From Falciphora oryzae (Eukaryota > Ascomycota > Sordariomycetes > Magnaporthales > Magnaporthaceae), in NCBI GenBank assembly GCA_000733355.1, contig JNVV01000064.1, positions 139,742-203,741 on the forward strand: a DNA stretch of 64,000 bases, in the 5' to 3' direction. A program made the position numbers and the translations under genes. Positions 1 through 12,769 of this stretch are shown piece by piece; position 1 is the stretch's first letter, and every line of letters begins with the position of its first letter. The notes under the pieces were generated by a model, which was not told the DNA's origin, did no database searches, and worked only from the letters and a program-made list of their open reading frames with translations.

Positions 1-3000
1 TCCAAGTCCGTCAGATACCAGGTTGGTGAGGTGCAGGAATGACGCACCCCTTTCGCCAGGAGGGACGCCAACCGAGAGCGGCGAAACGCTTGGTGCATCG
101 TCGGCCGAGCTGAGCAGCCCAGCCCAGGACGTAAAGGGCGCGAAAACTCTCACCCGAATCACACGCAACATATTACTACGCCCACAATATTACCGCGTAC
201 TGCGTCTCTGCAATAGTGGGGGACCACGACCCCGGTGTGATAGACCCTTGTGAATGCAAAGCCGAGGTGATGAAAGGGAGCGAAACCAAGAATATCAGCG
301 CCGCAGAGCGAGAACAGAGAGCCAGGCTAGGCAGGGTTCCGGGTTGGCCGCAAAAACACTGTGAGGACCCTGCTCCTGGACGGCCCCACTCCCCATCCTC
401 CCCCCTGCCTGCTGGGATCCACCAGAGACGCAACTGTCGACATTCACACTGTGCACACCGGTCAGGTGTCCGACGGGACGCTGTTGCCAAAGCTGATCGG
501 CGCGGATACGAAGGCAGGCCGAGCGGTTTCTACTGTAGTATGTATCGCCTTTGGCCTCAAATGGACATACTCCCGAGGTAGAGATGGCCGGTGGAAAAGA
601 GATGGAACGTTGGAACGGGAAAGGCATTGTTGGCTCGGCAAAGAAAAATTAACGCTAAAAGGAAAGCCGAGCGATGGAAGGGATCTTCTTCCTGGGTTCT
701 TTTCTTGTCAACCGCTGCAACCACAATCACTAACCGGAGGGGAGTCCTGCAGGCCTTCTCCGAACGTCGAATCTGGATGGCCCGTCGTCGGCGCGTTGCA
801 GACCGGCTGCAAGCCAGCCATGCAAAGGGGCGGCGAACATGGAGGTTGGGGACGTCACCATCCCGGCATGCTGGGACGAATGGATGGCTCGGGGAAAGAT
901 TTTACGGCGGAAGCAGACTCGACCACCATGCAGCAGGCCCGAAGCAGGCGGACAGGCTGCGAGAAAAGGATGGCGATGCGTGGTTCCCGATTCCTCTCAG
1001 CCAACTGGTGGAAGTCGAAAGCAGGATGCTGGGTGTGGCTTGCAGGGCAGCTAGGCATGGGTTCGGGCGTGGTGTGTCTGGTCCATGTGTGTGCTTGCTA
1101 CGAGTGTGTGCGTTGGACCCGCAACAAAAGTATCCGGGCGTGCACCTGATCGCTTTTTTCTCCCTCTCTGTCGTCTTTCCACGCCTGCTCCACAAGTCAT
1201 AAGTCTGTAATCAAGCCTAAACCTTTAACGGCAGCGTGTGCTGGAAACAGCCCACCACGAAAACGTCGCCCTCGATCCGGATCCATCCCGACCTGCCCTG
1301 CCAGCGTCGTCTTTCCTTGTCAGCAAGTTACCTCCCGCCATCGACCGCCCGACTCGACGGTATCTGGTTGGGCCGTGCCGGTGTGGACACTGCGGAGCGG
1401 CCGAACCTGAAAGGGTCAACTTTGGGAAATGGAAATGCACAAGGGCCACCTGACTTGAACTGACAGCAGCCGTCCTCTCTGTGAGGGCATATCCTCGCCC
1501 TCGCACTGTAACAGCCAACAGGGGCCGCGGGGGCCCAGCGCCGGGTGTGCCCCGGCAAAGAGGCTGGCATCTCCTTGTCTGGCCTTCCCCCCTGCTTGCC
1601 GGATGGGCAACACACCCCAAAAGGCACAGGCCAACACTTCAGGCACCACAGGGGGAGCGCCAGGGGCCGAAATGGAGCAATTTGGGGAAAGTTGGAGAAG
1701 TAATCTGGAGAAATCCAGTTTTCCCCAAGGCCCAGACCCTCCCTCCGTCTGGAATGCGACCTCGTCGAGCAAGATGTTGCCATTGGTGCACCTTTCCATC
1801 GGGGACCGAAAGAAGCCGCAGCGCGAACCTCTTTCTGGCTCGTCCTCCGTCGCATTCCAGCAAGCTTGATGCCGGCCGGTCCAGCTCAAGGGTTCCAGAG
1901 GGATGGCCGGCGTTGCCCAGGTTTGGTACCTTTTTGCGATCGGTCAAGGCCTCCATGATACCCTGTTGTTAGTCCGGAGTCGATACCCCGAAGCTTGTTG
2001 TTTGTATGAGGGCTCATGGCGACGAGCGGTTGAGGATCTAACAATCCACCACCCACTTCCCCAGCCATGTTTGTCGCTTTCCCTGATATCCCCAGCTCCC
2101 TCTACCGCCCGTGTGCAATATGCGTTGAAACAGGCAAATCGTCCGACAACAGCCGGTGGGCGGTGGTCCCAGCGATGAAACAACAGAGAGAGGCACGGCA
2201 ACTTCGCTCGCTCTGCTGCTGGTCCTTGCTCCCAATACCTCATCCATGCTCGCCTCCTCCCATGCCGCCCCATCGCCATGCCCAGCCCGCGCGGGAATTT
2301 CTCCCCTCCACTACGGGGCCGTTTGGTCGTCCGCGGCGCGTAATGAACTTCGTCTCTGCCCGTTATTTCGCGCACTCTCTCTCTCGCCAATCCCAATCCC
2401 CGATCCCGACCCCCGTCTGGGGAGACTCTCGCCCGGGCCCCCAGGCGGGCCGGCCGTTGGTTTCAACTCCAGCTCTTTTTCGTCTCCGTAGCGGGTACAG
2501 TGCACGCTGGCTTGCTGGCCCAGGACCAGGGGCCACCGAGATTGAGAGATTGGGCCGTCGCGCGGGACAGTGTGTCTTGGGGACTGTATGGGGTGTTCGT
2601 TCCTTCAGGGGCCCGCTCGTGGAGGGACGCCGGTGCCCGGGCTTGGGCCCTTTATCTCCGGCAAAGACGCGGGTTTGGCTTGCCGGCATCCGCTGGCTTT
2701 GTCAGGTCGGGGTATCACCTGGAGAACACGCGCTTACGCCGAGATGGCCAGGTGGCCCGGCCGGAACGTTTGGGTTCGGCTGTCCTGCATCATCCAACGT
2801 CAACCACAACCAATCGACGAAGCGCAGCACCCGTTTGGACTAAAGCCGGGGAGCGCTGTGAACCATGTACCAAGCATGTGCGACCCGACAGTCTATGCAC
2901 CGGCGGCGGTAAGGCCATCCCCGAGCCGGGCCAAGAAAACTTGCTCGCCGCAATCTGGAAGTGGTGGCGGCTATTCGCGAGGCTGATTCTACCCTTTTGC

Positions 3001-4018
3001 GAGCGCTACGGTTTGCCGTATGGCGGTTGCCGCGCCATTTTTTATTGAACATCGAGCCGCTGTGGAGGCATAGTACCTACACAGATGCGCTTAGAGAACT
3101 CGTTGGTTTACCCCAACGAGTGGGTTTTCCCGTCCCGCGGCAGATCCCCAGCTGGTCAGGGTCGATCTCGGCAATGCAGCGGGGGATATGCGGACTTGGT
3201 ACGTCCGGCTCGGGCGTTCCATGGAATCGAGAAAGTATTCGGGAGGAAAATATAGTGCAAGCGTGTATGGCGAGCCCAAGACGAGCCAGTCGGATTGCCG
3301 TTTCACGGCCAGCCACTCGGCACCGGAGCGTCTGGGACAAGACGGAAGCTACATCGTTACAGTGACAGAGGCCCTTGCCAGAACATTTCCTATTGCTCAA
3401 CCAGACTCGGGCCCCGGTTGGTCGACTGGCTAGGCATGGCTGGCTGGCTGGCGCCGCGTGTGCTGTGCTGCGACACGACATCTGGGCAAGGCGGTGGATC
3501 AAGCCATGGCGTTCGATCTCGTCTAGACCTTGGCTCGCCCTGCCTGCAGGTCGTTATTACAGTAACGGTGGGCAGTCAAAGCCCGGGCCTGCCTTCGATG
3601 GACACTGGGGCGGACACTGGGCTGGTTCCGGTGTCGACGGCAAGGCAAGGCAGGACAAGGCAGGACATGGTAAGGAGGGGGGCACCAGAGAGCCGAGGAG
3701 GAGGGGTGTGGTTGTGGTGTGTGGTGGACATCAATTGCAGGGCAGCAGTTTGCATGACTTGGGCCATCGCCAGCAGCAGGCCTTGTCTGATTCGTCTAAC
3801 TGCCGGAATTGGAAAGCGGATGGTAATAGGACCAGCTTCAGAGACGGAGAAAGAAATCGAGAGCTGAGGACGGAAAACCCATTGGCGGTGAGGCAGCCCT
3901 TGGAACCAGGCATTGGCCAACCCAGTTCCTGCCGTCGAAGGAGCTCCCCAGCCAGGGCCAGGTGATGCACGAATATATGAAAAATGCGACGCTGCATTGC
4001 CATGATACCTTGGGTGCT

Positions 4019-4063
4019 TGCATCAGCTAACTGTGCATCAGCTAAATGTGCATCAGCTAAATG
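4019..4063. repeat. 15-bp tandem repeat, three units
   Basis: Three head-to-tail copies of TGCATCAGCTAAATG (the first reads ...TAACTG). It lies in non-coding DNA with no gene within 4.8 kb to the right. It is probably a small variable-number minisatellite. Confidence 0.8.
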
Positions 4064-5357
4064 TGCGCACACTGGCCGAGGAGGTCCGCTGTGCAGCTCA
4101 GAAACGAGGGAGGTTCCGCTGCCTATGCTGGCCTTTGTGCTGTGTTGCCGTCCGTGAAACTGGCAACACGGATTCTGGTATTACTGCCTGCATCCCGCCC
4201 GCAGCTGCCAGACGGGAGACGCTAGGCGGGTCAGTGTCTGCCCAGAGTGTTCGTGTCGGCTGCAGAGCGATGGATGATGGGTGGATGGGTGGATGGGTGG
4301 GCGAGTTCGGTTGACTCTCCCGCGCACTGTAAGCCATGCCCGTCAACGAAATGCACACGAATTCCTCTTTGCACCCTGCTATTCTCGTCGATGCTGTCGA
4401 TGGCTGGGGGCGGCAGCGTCAGTGTCAGGGTCCTCTTTGGTCCGACGTTATTAATAGCAGCTGCGGCGGCGGCGTTGAGGGGACGATCGATCCCAGCCGC
4501 GCGGGCTACTGCGGGTCTCGAAAGACATCCAGGACCGACGACCTCTGGCGGCTGCCGTCCGCGGCTGGGCTGGGACGGGAGATACGCAGCACGTATTTTT
4601 CTCCCAGGCGATTGACGCAATCAGCAGGGAGGCTGGCAGGGGACCGACGCAAGAGAACTGGCGGGCGTGCCAAGCAAATCCGGACGCCCCTAACCGCTCC
4701 CACAAACCATGCCGTGATGCCCCATCATGGGGCCCGGCGAGGGACGCTATCACAGCGGCTCATGCATCCAAGGTGTGCTAGGTCGGTTCGGCTGTGCACG
4801 ATGCTAACGATGCTGACGGAGAATTGGCAATTGGGGCAAGGATTTGCTCGGCGACGCAGCAAAACTCGAGCCCCGGGCCGACGGAAGGTCTGAAGAGGCT
4901 GGCTGGCTACCACAGGAGGCCAAATATCCAAGGAAGGAACGAACCCAAGGAGCGTTCGCAAGATACATAGAATGACGGATTAATTATTGGACAACCCCCT
5001 TCAACCACAACCCCGACCCATATGTCCGTCCTTGCTACTTTGTAGGTCCAACTGCAAGGCCTCGACATTGGTCGAGTGTGATTCCGTGGCACCCACCCTC
5101 CGTCCACACAGCGTCGAGGTCGCTGCTGACTGCGCTAGTCGACGCCGGTTTGAAACACGCCAGCAGCGGGCCAGCACACCCACCCACATCTTCTTCCCGC
5201 TTGCACGAGCTGGTGGCGGGCAGAAAACAGGACGGACTGCCAAGCGGACGGCAAAGGTGGCCAGTCCACGTATCCCCATGCGCCCACCCAAAATCTCTGC
5301 CCGCTGGCTAGCCACAGCACGGGAATGTCTACCGTCCCACTGCAGCCTTTCTTGGGC

Positions 5358-5396
5358 TGTGTGTGTGTGTGTATGTGTGGGTGGGTGGGTGGGTGG
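5358..5396. repeat. Compound microsatellite (TG)n then (GGGT)n
   Basis: A TG run passes directly into GGGT repeats on the plus strand. The GGGT part has four or more G-runs and could in principle form a G-quadruplex on this strand. Confidence 0.75.
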
Positions 5397-5529
5397 CGTG
5401 ACCCGTGTCTGCTCCGGAGCTCGCTGCATCTGTTATTCTTATTTGTGAAATTGTGCGCCCGTTTGAACCCCCCATTCTCCCTCACCTTGGTTGTAAAAGA
5501 AGACGGAACGGTCGAGAACAGACTTTGCG

Positions 5530-5557
5530 TTTTTTTTTTTTTTTTTTTTTTTTTTTT
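5530..5557. repeat. Homopolymer T28
   Basis: Twenty-eight consecutive T on the plus strand in non-coding DNA. A second T run of the same length lies at 6648-6675. Confidence 0.9.
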
Positions 5558-6641
5558 GGCTTTTTCGACTTCTCTGGTTGCTTCACTCGGGCAGCCATGT
5601 CCGTCTGTCCGACCCCAGATGCCGCGTCCCAATCCACGACATCTGCAGGCACCGCCCGCGGACTGCGCTTTTCTGGCAAGCATGGGTTTCCTAGGCGCCG
5701 TCGTCCTCGCCAGCCTCTCTTTTCACCCCTGACTCTTGGGTGGGCAGGCGGCGGTGCTTGGGTGAGAAAGGGCCGATGCGGGAAGCGGGTGCTGAAAGCC
5801 GCAGGAGGCCGACAGGGCTGTTCCCGGGGGTGGGCGACTGGAGAAATGGGCCCTTGCGTATGGGGCGGATGGCACTGGCAGAGATGTCGGTATCCGTCAG
5901 TCCAGAGGGACGTTGGGCAAGCTCGCCTCCAGGCCGTGAATGACATATGCACAGGATGAAGGCGATTTCGCCGTCGCAGCCGATATTATTTCCTCTTCTG
6001 GACGTGTGTGAACTTGGTGCGTTTTTCCGCCGAAAAGGACGTCTCCTCTGATCAGCGCATTGGCGCCCCAGCATCTGCGAGACTTTTTGCACGAACCCCA
6101 TTTTAGCATTCCCGTCCGTTTTTGCTCTTGGCCATCGGCCTGTCGGCTGGAGGTCAATTACTGTGCGCACGGCTCATACTGTGGGTGGGCCTGAAGGGTG
6201 GCTGCTGAACCTGAACCTGGCTCGCGCGCCCACACACCACCACCCTTGTCACCCACACACTCTCACTCGATCCATGGTCAGTGCGTATGGCAGGGTGGCA
6301 GGCAGTTGTTGCAGGGCTCTTGCAGGGCAGGGGAAGGTCCTGGAGGATCGAGCCCACACACAATGCCGGAGAGCACAGGACACAGGCTGGTGCTTGCTGC
6401 TGTTTCGTCTGTTCGGCCACCAGCCTGCAGCAGCTCCATTCCCTGCAAGGTTAACGCTATCCCGCAAGCAGGCAGAGCTCGATGAGAATAACATAACCAA
6501 ATCAATCATCAAGCAGCGGACATGAAGCTGTGTGGGTCGCCTCTCCTCATGGGATTGCGGTGTTGCAACCTCATCAATCTCCCGGTTGCGCGCTGGAGCT
6601 TGATGCTGGAGCAGCTCGCTGTGTTTCGCCAGCAAGCCCGT

Positions 6642-6647
<6 letters not shown>

Positions 6648-6673
<26 letters not shown>

Positions 6674-6675
6674 TT
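6648..6675. repeat. Homopolymer T28
   Basis: Twenty-eight consecutive T on the plus strand, followed by CTC-rich sequence. No target duplication or element body next to it was recognised, so there is no evidence that it is a retroposon tail. Confidence 0.9.
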
Positions 6676-8867
6676 CTCTTTCTTTCAGTGTTTCCCCGAC
6701 AGGCATGGTGGCCGCGACGATCTTCCCCGTCTCCCGATTTCCTTTTTTTCCTGGTGCGAGCGCAAGAGGAGGCGCGCACCCGTGGGTCTAGAACGCCCGT
6801 TTTTGGCTTCTTTCAATGGATGTGACAAAGTGGCAGCCAGCCCTGCGAGGATTGGGCGCACGAGATGTTGGTGGAGGGGAGGGGGGCGTGGCTGGATCGG
6901 GTTGAAGCTTTGAAACGGCGAGAATTGGCTGCCCCTGATCTTCTGTCGACCACAGCTGTCAAATATTGCGTGGCAGTGACAAAAAGCCATAACGGGGATC
7001 ACCGCGACGCGATGACGACGGCCTTGGGGTTAGTGGCTGACTAGGAGTCGACCGAGGGCGATGGAACAAAACCGTTTCTCGTTTCTCGTCTCTGGCGCAG
7101 GTCAAGGACCTGTCATTGATCGCCGTCTCTTTGCTGATTTGCCGGCTTTTCTCAGCGCACCCATCGTCCCACCAGACACCATCAATTCCAAAATCCGCGC
7201 CTAGCCTCAACTGATCTTTGCACCGGAGCTTAACCCTGAGCGTCAGGTCTGCAGCAGCTGCAGCAGCCATTGCCGTCGGGGGTGCGCGGAAGGGTGGATT
7301 TACTTTGATGGAACAAAACCAGAGCACCCACACCGGACGGGCCCAAGAGGTCCCCCAGCACGCTAACAGTAGCTCGTCTTCAGTGGCGCACTTGCGCGCG
7401 CTGCCTTGTCTGCCCCCTACCCTGGCACACGCAAGGAGAGACAGCTCGTTGGGCGGCTACTAGTGCCTCCGCCAGTCGAAACGAAAGCCGTTGTCTTGGC
7501 CCGCCGGCTGATGATTCTTCAGCAGAAATGACGTTTGGCGGCGAGGAAACGGGATATATCCCCATCCAGCGAACATTGAGTCTAGCGTGACACTCTGCGG
7601 ACCGCAGGCTTTCAACTTCTTTCTGCAGACGGCCGTGCCAGTGCCAGACGGATCGGCCGCCCTGAGCATTATACTTTGGCATCGTCGCTGGCTAGCGGCA
7701 CCGTTCAGGCTAAGTAAGGACCCCAAAGAGTAGAAACGCAAATTGGACAGAGCCCAGCCTGGGGTCAACAGTCCCACTGCTGGGGAGTCTCGCGATGGGC
7801 CGCCGCAGGCTCGGGGGTTTCGGATCTTGGCACATGCTGGCACGCTCGTAAGCCGTCTTCCCTGCCAAATCCCCGGTCGTGCTCTCGCTCGCTCGCGCAA
7901 GACGACCCCTGCTCCTGGGGCTACGCCCATTACGGACTAGGCTCGCCTCCAGGTCCCCTGCGCGGCGGCCATGGCTGTCCCTTGCGAGGTTCCCTGGCAG
8001 CGGATACGCTGCATGCAACGCCATTTTGGCTTCACACTGTGTCGGCGGCGTCCCTGTCAATTTCGCCTCCGCAAGTCCACTCACACGGTCCTGGGGGAGT
8101 GACTTCTAGCATTGGGAAGGCAGCAGGCAGGCAGACAGGCAGGCAGGGGCATGGGTCCCCAGTGGAGTCGAGCACAGTCCACACAGCCCGGGAGCCCACC
8201 ACGAGAGAGCCCACTGCACGCTCCAGCCAGTCCCCGTCCTAATCCCCCCTCCACCACCAGCTTCCCATTCTGTGCCCATTTACCTCGCCGTTTGTACCTC
8301 GCTCCTCCCACCACCGCCACACAACCAAACCTGCCCTTTCCCCCAGAAGAGAGCTGGTCGGGATAGCTTTGTTTTCGTCGAGGACCGGCCGTAAAGTGTC
8401 GCCAGACTACCAACTAGACGCCAAGAGCATGCTGCCGCCAGCCTCGTCCTCCAATTCCGAACCGTCCTCTCCTGCTGCTGCCTGCCACCACCGCAGCCGC
8501 GCCCCTCGTTCTCGCTGTGTCGCCGTCTCCTTGTAGCTCCCGCGGCTCCAGCCAATACCGAGCAGAGCCTGCCTGCCGCCCGGCCAGCCTGTCTGCACCT
8601 TTCCTTCTCGCCCACGGCCCTTGCGCTGCCCTCGCTCGAACCCCTTCCGAACAAAGTCTCAAGTCTGCTGCAGCGCACCGACTCCCCCAACCGCCGCGTA
8701 CACGTCTGCTCCTTCAGACGGATCCCGAACTGCATACCAAGCGTTGACGCAACCGCCGCCGACCTGCGTCCCACGGCCGTCGAGCTCTGTTTCCAAGTAT
8801 CAGCATTGCGGGGGAGCGAGCAAGGCTGTCTTGCCCGCCGACCTGTCACCAGCACAAGGCAACGACC

Positions 8868-9082
8868 ATGGATACACTCCCAGAATCTGGCACTCCAGCG
8901 ACCACCGAAGCCGTCATGGCCGATGCCATAAAAACAGAAGCGTACCCCGAGCTCCCCGGCGCACCCGCGGCGCCAGCTGCGAGCGCGGGCGGCGAGGATT
9001 CTGGTAGGCATTACTTGCTATGCGCCCATTGCACTGGAGAACCTCGCGCGTGACCAATGGCTGCTGCTGCTGCTGCCTCGTG

Positions 9083-9114
<32 letters not shown>

Positions 9115-12100
9115 TGCCTCCCGCCCTGCTCCTGTCATTGATGCTCACGCCTGACGCCCGTGCCTACACCCAATGACCCCTGGGCTGACCATTGCGCTCA
9201 TGCTTGGCACAGCTTCTTCGATTACGGTCAACACAAAAGCTGCGCCGCCAGCCAACAACTTCCCTCCGCCCAAGACGGACAAGCCTCGACCGCACGTGTG
9301 CGGAACATGCCAGCGCTCGTTCGCCCGGCTGGAGCACCTCAAGCGCCACGAGAGGTCGCATACCAAGGAGAAGCCGTTCCAATGTCCCGAGTGCACACGA
9401 TGCTTCGCCCGCAGGGATCTGCTGTTGCGCCACCAGCAGAAGCTGCACCAGACGACGACGCCCTCGTCGCGCCCCCGAAACCGCAGGGAGAGCGCGAGCG
9501 GTGCGGTGCCCGTCGGCAGCCGCGCGCGCAAGAACAGCATCGCCAGCAGCACAGTCTCGGGCGTGGGCGGCGGCCCCGCCACCATGCGCCCGAGGGCCAA
9601 CACCATCAGCCACGTCGACGGGGCGCACATATCCATGATGGCGGCGGCCAATGCCAACGTCGCGCGGATGAACTCCAGTCACACACACGGCCACAGCCGC
9701 CACCCCAGCCTGGTCGGCCTGCCGATGCAACACATAGAGCACTCGTACGCGGGCATGGCGACGGCCATGAGCCAGCGCGGCGTGGCCCACGGCCTCCCCA
9801 AGCTGGAGACGCACGCCATCGGCAGCTTCGACCCCTTTGCTAACGGCCTGCGCACCGCCCCTCCCATCGCGGCCTACACCAACGAGTTCGACTTTGAGGG
9901 CCTGCTCTTCGGCTCCGGCTCCACCATCAACCCCAACGCGCTACACTACAGCGACTCCCCGCACTCGATGGCCATAGATCCAACCTCGCCGTTCGCGCAC
10001 GGCGGCATGGCCGACATGGCCTCGGCCCACCAGATAGACGAGACCTTCGACTGGCTGACGGGCTTCGAGCACCAGATGTCGTTCAACAACGCCCCCGAGC
10101 ACGCCGTCGACGGCTCGTCCCCCTCGGCCATCAGCACGACCAGCCAGAGCGGCATCAGCGATGTCATGCTCGACGGCTCCAACAACCACCCCGCAGTCAC
10201 CACCGTCGCGCCGTCCACCACCTTCTTCCAGCCCGCCGCCATCATGGGCCCTCCGCAAATGGCCCACCCCTACGGCATCGACATGGCGGGCGGCTTCTTC
10301 CCGGACCTCCTCAACGGCACCCCGCTGTCGCCGCAGCCCCCGCACCAGAAGGGCATGGGCGAGCCGTACCTCTCGACGCCCCCGCCGTCGCTGAACTCGA
10401 TCAGCCCCTCGGTGCTGTCGGGCCTGGGTGCCCCGAACATGAACCACGCCGCGCTGGGCGGCTACGGTGCCGGGCCCGAGACACCCTCGTCGATCAATGG
10501 TAGTAACAATCATGGCACCTCACCCATCGCGACTATCACTGATTCAACAAGACACGCCATCCTAGGTGCACTGTCCTGCGGGACGTCGCAGCACTCCCTC
10601 CTCACTGGACGCCGGTACTCGCTCGGGACCGCGGCGACGCAGCCCCAGGACGGCTCGGCCTCGACGGCATCGGCGGTCGACAAGCGGCTCCCGAGTACCC
10701 AAGACATGCAGCGGTACGTGGCTGCGTACCTGCGCTACTTCCACCCCCACCTCCCGTTCCTGCACGTCCCCACCCTCTCCTTCGAGCTGCCCGCGAACCT
10801 GGCCAACGGACTGGGCGGAGGCGCCGTGCCCGGGGCCGGCTGCCTGATCCTGTCCATGGCGGCCATCGGGGCCCTGTACGAGATGGAGCGCGAACAGTCG
10901 GCTCACCTTTTTGAGATGGCCAAGAAGATGATCGGGCTCTACCTCGAGGAGAAGCGCAAGGCGACGGTCGGCCTGGCGAGCCTCAGGAGGGCTTCGGCCG
11001 TCGACACAAAGGTGCCCACAGCCGATGGTAGGGTCGAGACGCCGCTGTGGCTGGCGCAGGCGATGCTCCTCAACAACATATATGGACACAATTGCGCAGA
11101 TAAGCGCGCCGCCGAGATTGCCCACACCCACTCGGCGACGCTGGTCAGCCTTGCCAGCGGGGCGCAGCTCCTCAGGCCAGTCAGGATAGAGTCCAGGCAG
11201 CGCGGCGGCGATGAGAGCATGGAGGGGATCGAGGACCCCTGGAGTGGGGGAGGACAGCAGCAGCAGCAGCAGGCATCCGAGGCCGAGGAGCAGGCCGAGT
11301 GGCTCAGGTGGAAGGAGATGGAGGAGCGGAAACGGACGCTATATGTCATCTTCATCCTGTCTAGCATGGTGGTGTCGGCGTACAACCACATGCCGGCGCT
11401 GACGAATTCCGAGATTGGCCTGGACCTGCCTTGTGACGAGGAGTTCTTCGCTGCCGAGAGCGCCGCCGAGTTCAATGCCAAGGGAGGGGTAGCCGCCGCC
11501 AATCACAACCGTATGACGTTCCACCAGGCCCTTCGGGATCTCTTGTGCGCCGGCGAGAGGCAGCAGCAGCAGCAGCAGCAGCAGTCCCCGCCGGCAGGAC
11601 CCAAAAGCAGCAGCAGCGGCTCCCACCAGCCCTTTGGCTCGTCGGTCAACCCTGCCGATCTGCCCAGCAGCGACCTGAAGCCCAGCACGTTCGGCTGCCT
11701 CGTCCTGATAAATGCGCTGCACAACTACATCTGGGAGACGCGGCAGAGACACCGGAACAGGACATGGACGAATGAAGAGACGGAGCTGATGCACCGCCGT
11801 ATCGAGCCGGCGCTCAGGGCGTGGCAGGCAGCCTGGGCCAGCAACCCGCGCCACAGCCTCGAGCGGCCAAACCCGTTCGGCCTGGGCCCGCTCTCGGCCG
11901 ACTCGATCCCGCTCCTCGACCTTGCCTACGTGCGCCTGTTTGTCAACATGTCGGTCACCAAGGAGAAGTTCTGGCAGCGCGACTGGGACGGGCTGGCGCG
12001 CGAGCTCGCGCGCGGCGAGGAGATTGTGCAGCACGCCCAGAACTCGCCAACTCAGTCGACTATAACGGACAGGTCCGAGACCTCGGGTGCCGGCAGCTCT

Positions 12101-12769
12101 GTGTTTATAGATTCCCCGCCGACGCAGTCGTCATCGCCTGACTTTGCTGCCGTCAAGACCCCTTCTGCGACGGGCCTCGGCCAACCGCAGGCCCAGACAC
12201 AACCTCAGAACCCAACTGGCTCCCTGTCGTCGGCGTCGGGCCTCCCCGCGGTCGGGCGGGCAACGTCGCGGCGGGAGAAGCACCTGCGGCGGGCGGCCTT
12301 TTTCGCGGCCGACTCGCTGGCCATGTCAGACCGGCTCGGGGTGACGTTTGCCGACTTTAGCCGCGAGCTGCCGCTGCAGTCGGCCATGTGCGCGTTTGAC
12401 TGCTCGCAGGTGCTGGCCGAGTGGGTGGCGACGCTGCAGGACCGCGTGGGCCGCTACCTGGGGGTGCTGGGCAAGGACGAGGTGGAGCTGGGCCAGGTTC
12501 CCGCCATCATGCTGCTCGAGGAGGAGGACGTCAAGCTGCTGGTCAAGGTGCAGGACGTGGTGGACAGCGCCGAGATCAAGATCAATCTGGATGGTGGCGC
12601 GCTGGCGGTGGAGCAGGGCGGCTACGCGGCCAAGATCTTGCGCGTGGCGGCGTACATGCTCGGCAGGAGTGGTGCTTGGCCCATTACGCACCTGATGAGC
12701 AGTTGTCTCGAGCAGCACGCGAGCCACATGCGGGCGCGGGCGGAGAGGTCTGTGGTTGCGAGCGACTGA
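8868..12769 (+). CDS. C2H2 zinc-finger transcription factor, Adr1/AmdX-like, with fungal-specific TF domain
   Basis: Likely nuclear DNA-binding regulator; relatives (yeast Adr1, Aspergillus AmdX) control carbon or acetamide/nitrogen use. Exon 1 is 8868-9003 and exon 2 starts at 9213; the 209-nt intron contains CTG and GCTCCT repeats, and joining it gives one open frame of 1230 codons. Two adjacent C2H2 fingers lie near residues 75-125, with the Adr1-type linker [12 protein letters not shown] and the paired motifs [10 protein letters not shown] and [11 protein letters not shown] Ser/Pro/Ala-rich low-complexity stretch follows. A fungal-specific TF (MHR) region starts near residue 540 at [19 protein letters not shown] and runs to about 850, interrupted by polyglutamine (11258-11270 and 11562-11585). 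A second, in-frame intron at 10500-10565 is likely and would give 1208 residues. The first ATG of exon 1 (ACCATGG context) was chosen over the intron-derived start at 9173. The family is firm; AmdX versus another Adr1-like paralogue is an inference. Confidence 0.9.

Larger units (their letters stand above)
1..8867. other. Gene-free left region and long upstream of the transcription factor
   Basis: I see no reading frame here that I can support as a gene. Frames up to about 260 codons exist but match no family I know, overlap one another on both strands, and have no consistent splice structure. The stretch holds simple repeats (15-bp units at 4019-4063, a GGATGGGT-type run near 4270-4298, TG and GGGT repeats at 5358-5396) and two T28 runs. 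From about 8100 to 8867 the plus strand becomes rich in C, CT and CCT, which fits a long pyrimidine-rich promoter or leader for the gene starting at 8868. Non-coding transcripts cannot be excluded. Confidence 0.55.

Noticed and set aside
361..1149. A 262-codon frame at the left end
   Set aside because: No family likeness, Gly/Arg/Trp-rich translation, overlapping frames of similar length on both strands, and no splice support.
2067..2843. A 258-codon frame upstream of the transcription factor
   Set aside because: Composition-driven opening in GC-rich DNA; no motif, weak start, and alternative frames equally open.
9173..9212. Start of the zinc-finger protein at 9173 without the first exon
   Set aside because: The leading residues are translated intron. 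GT at 9004 and AG at 9211-9212 join in frame to an ATG at 8868 in good context.
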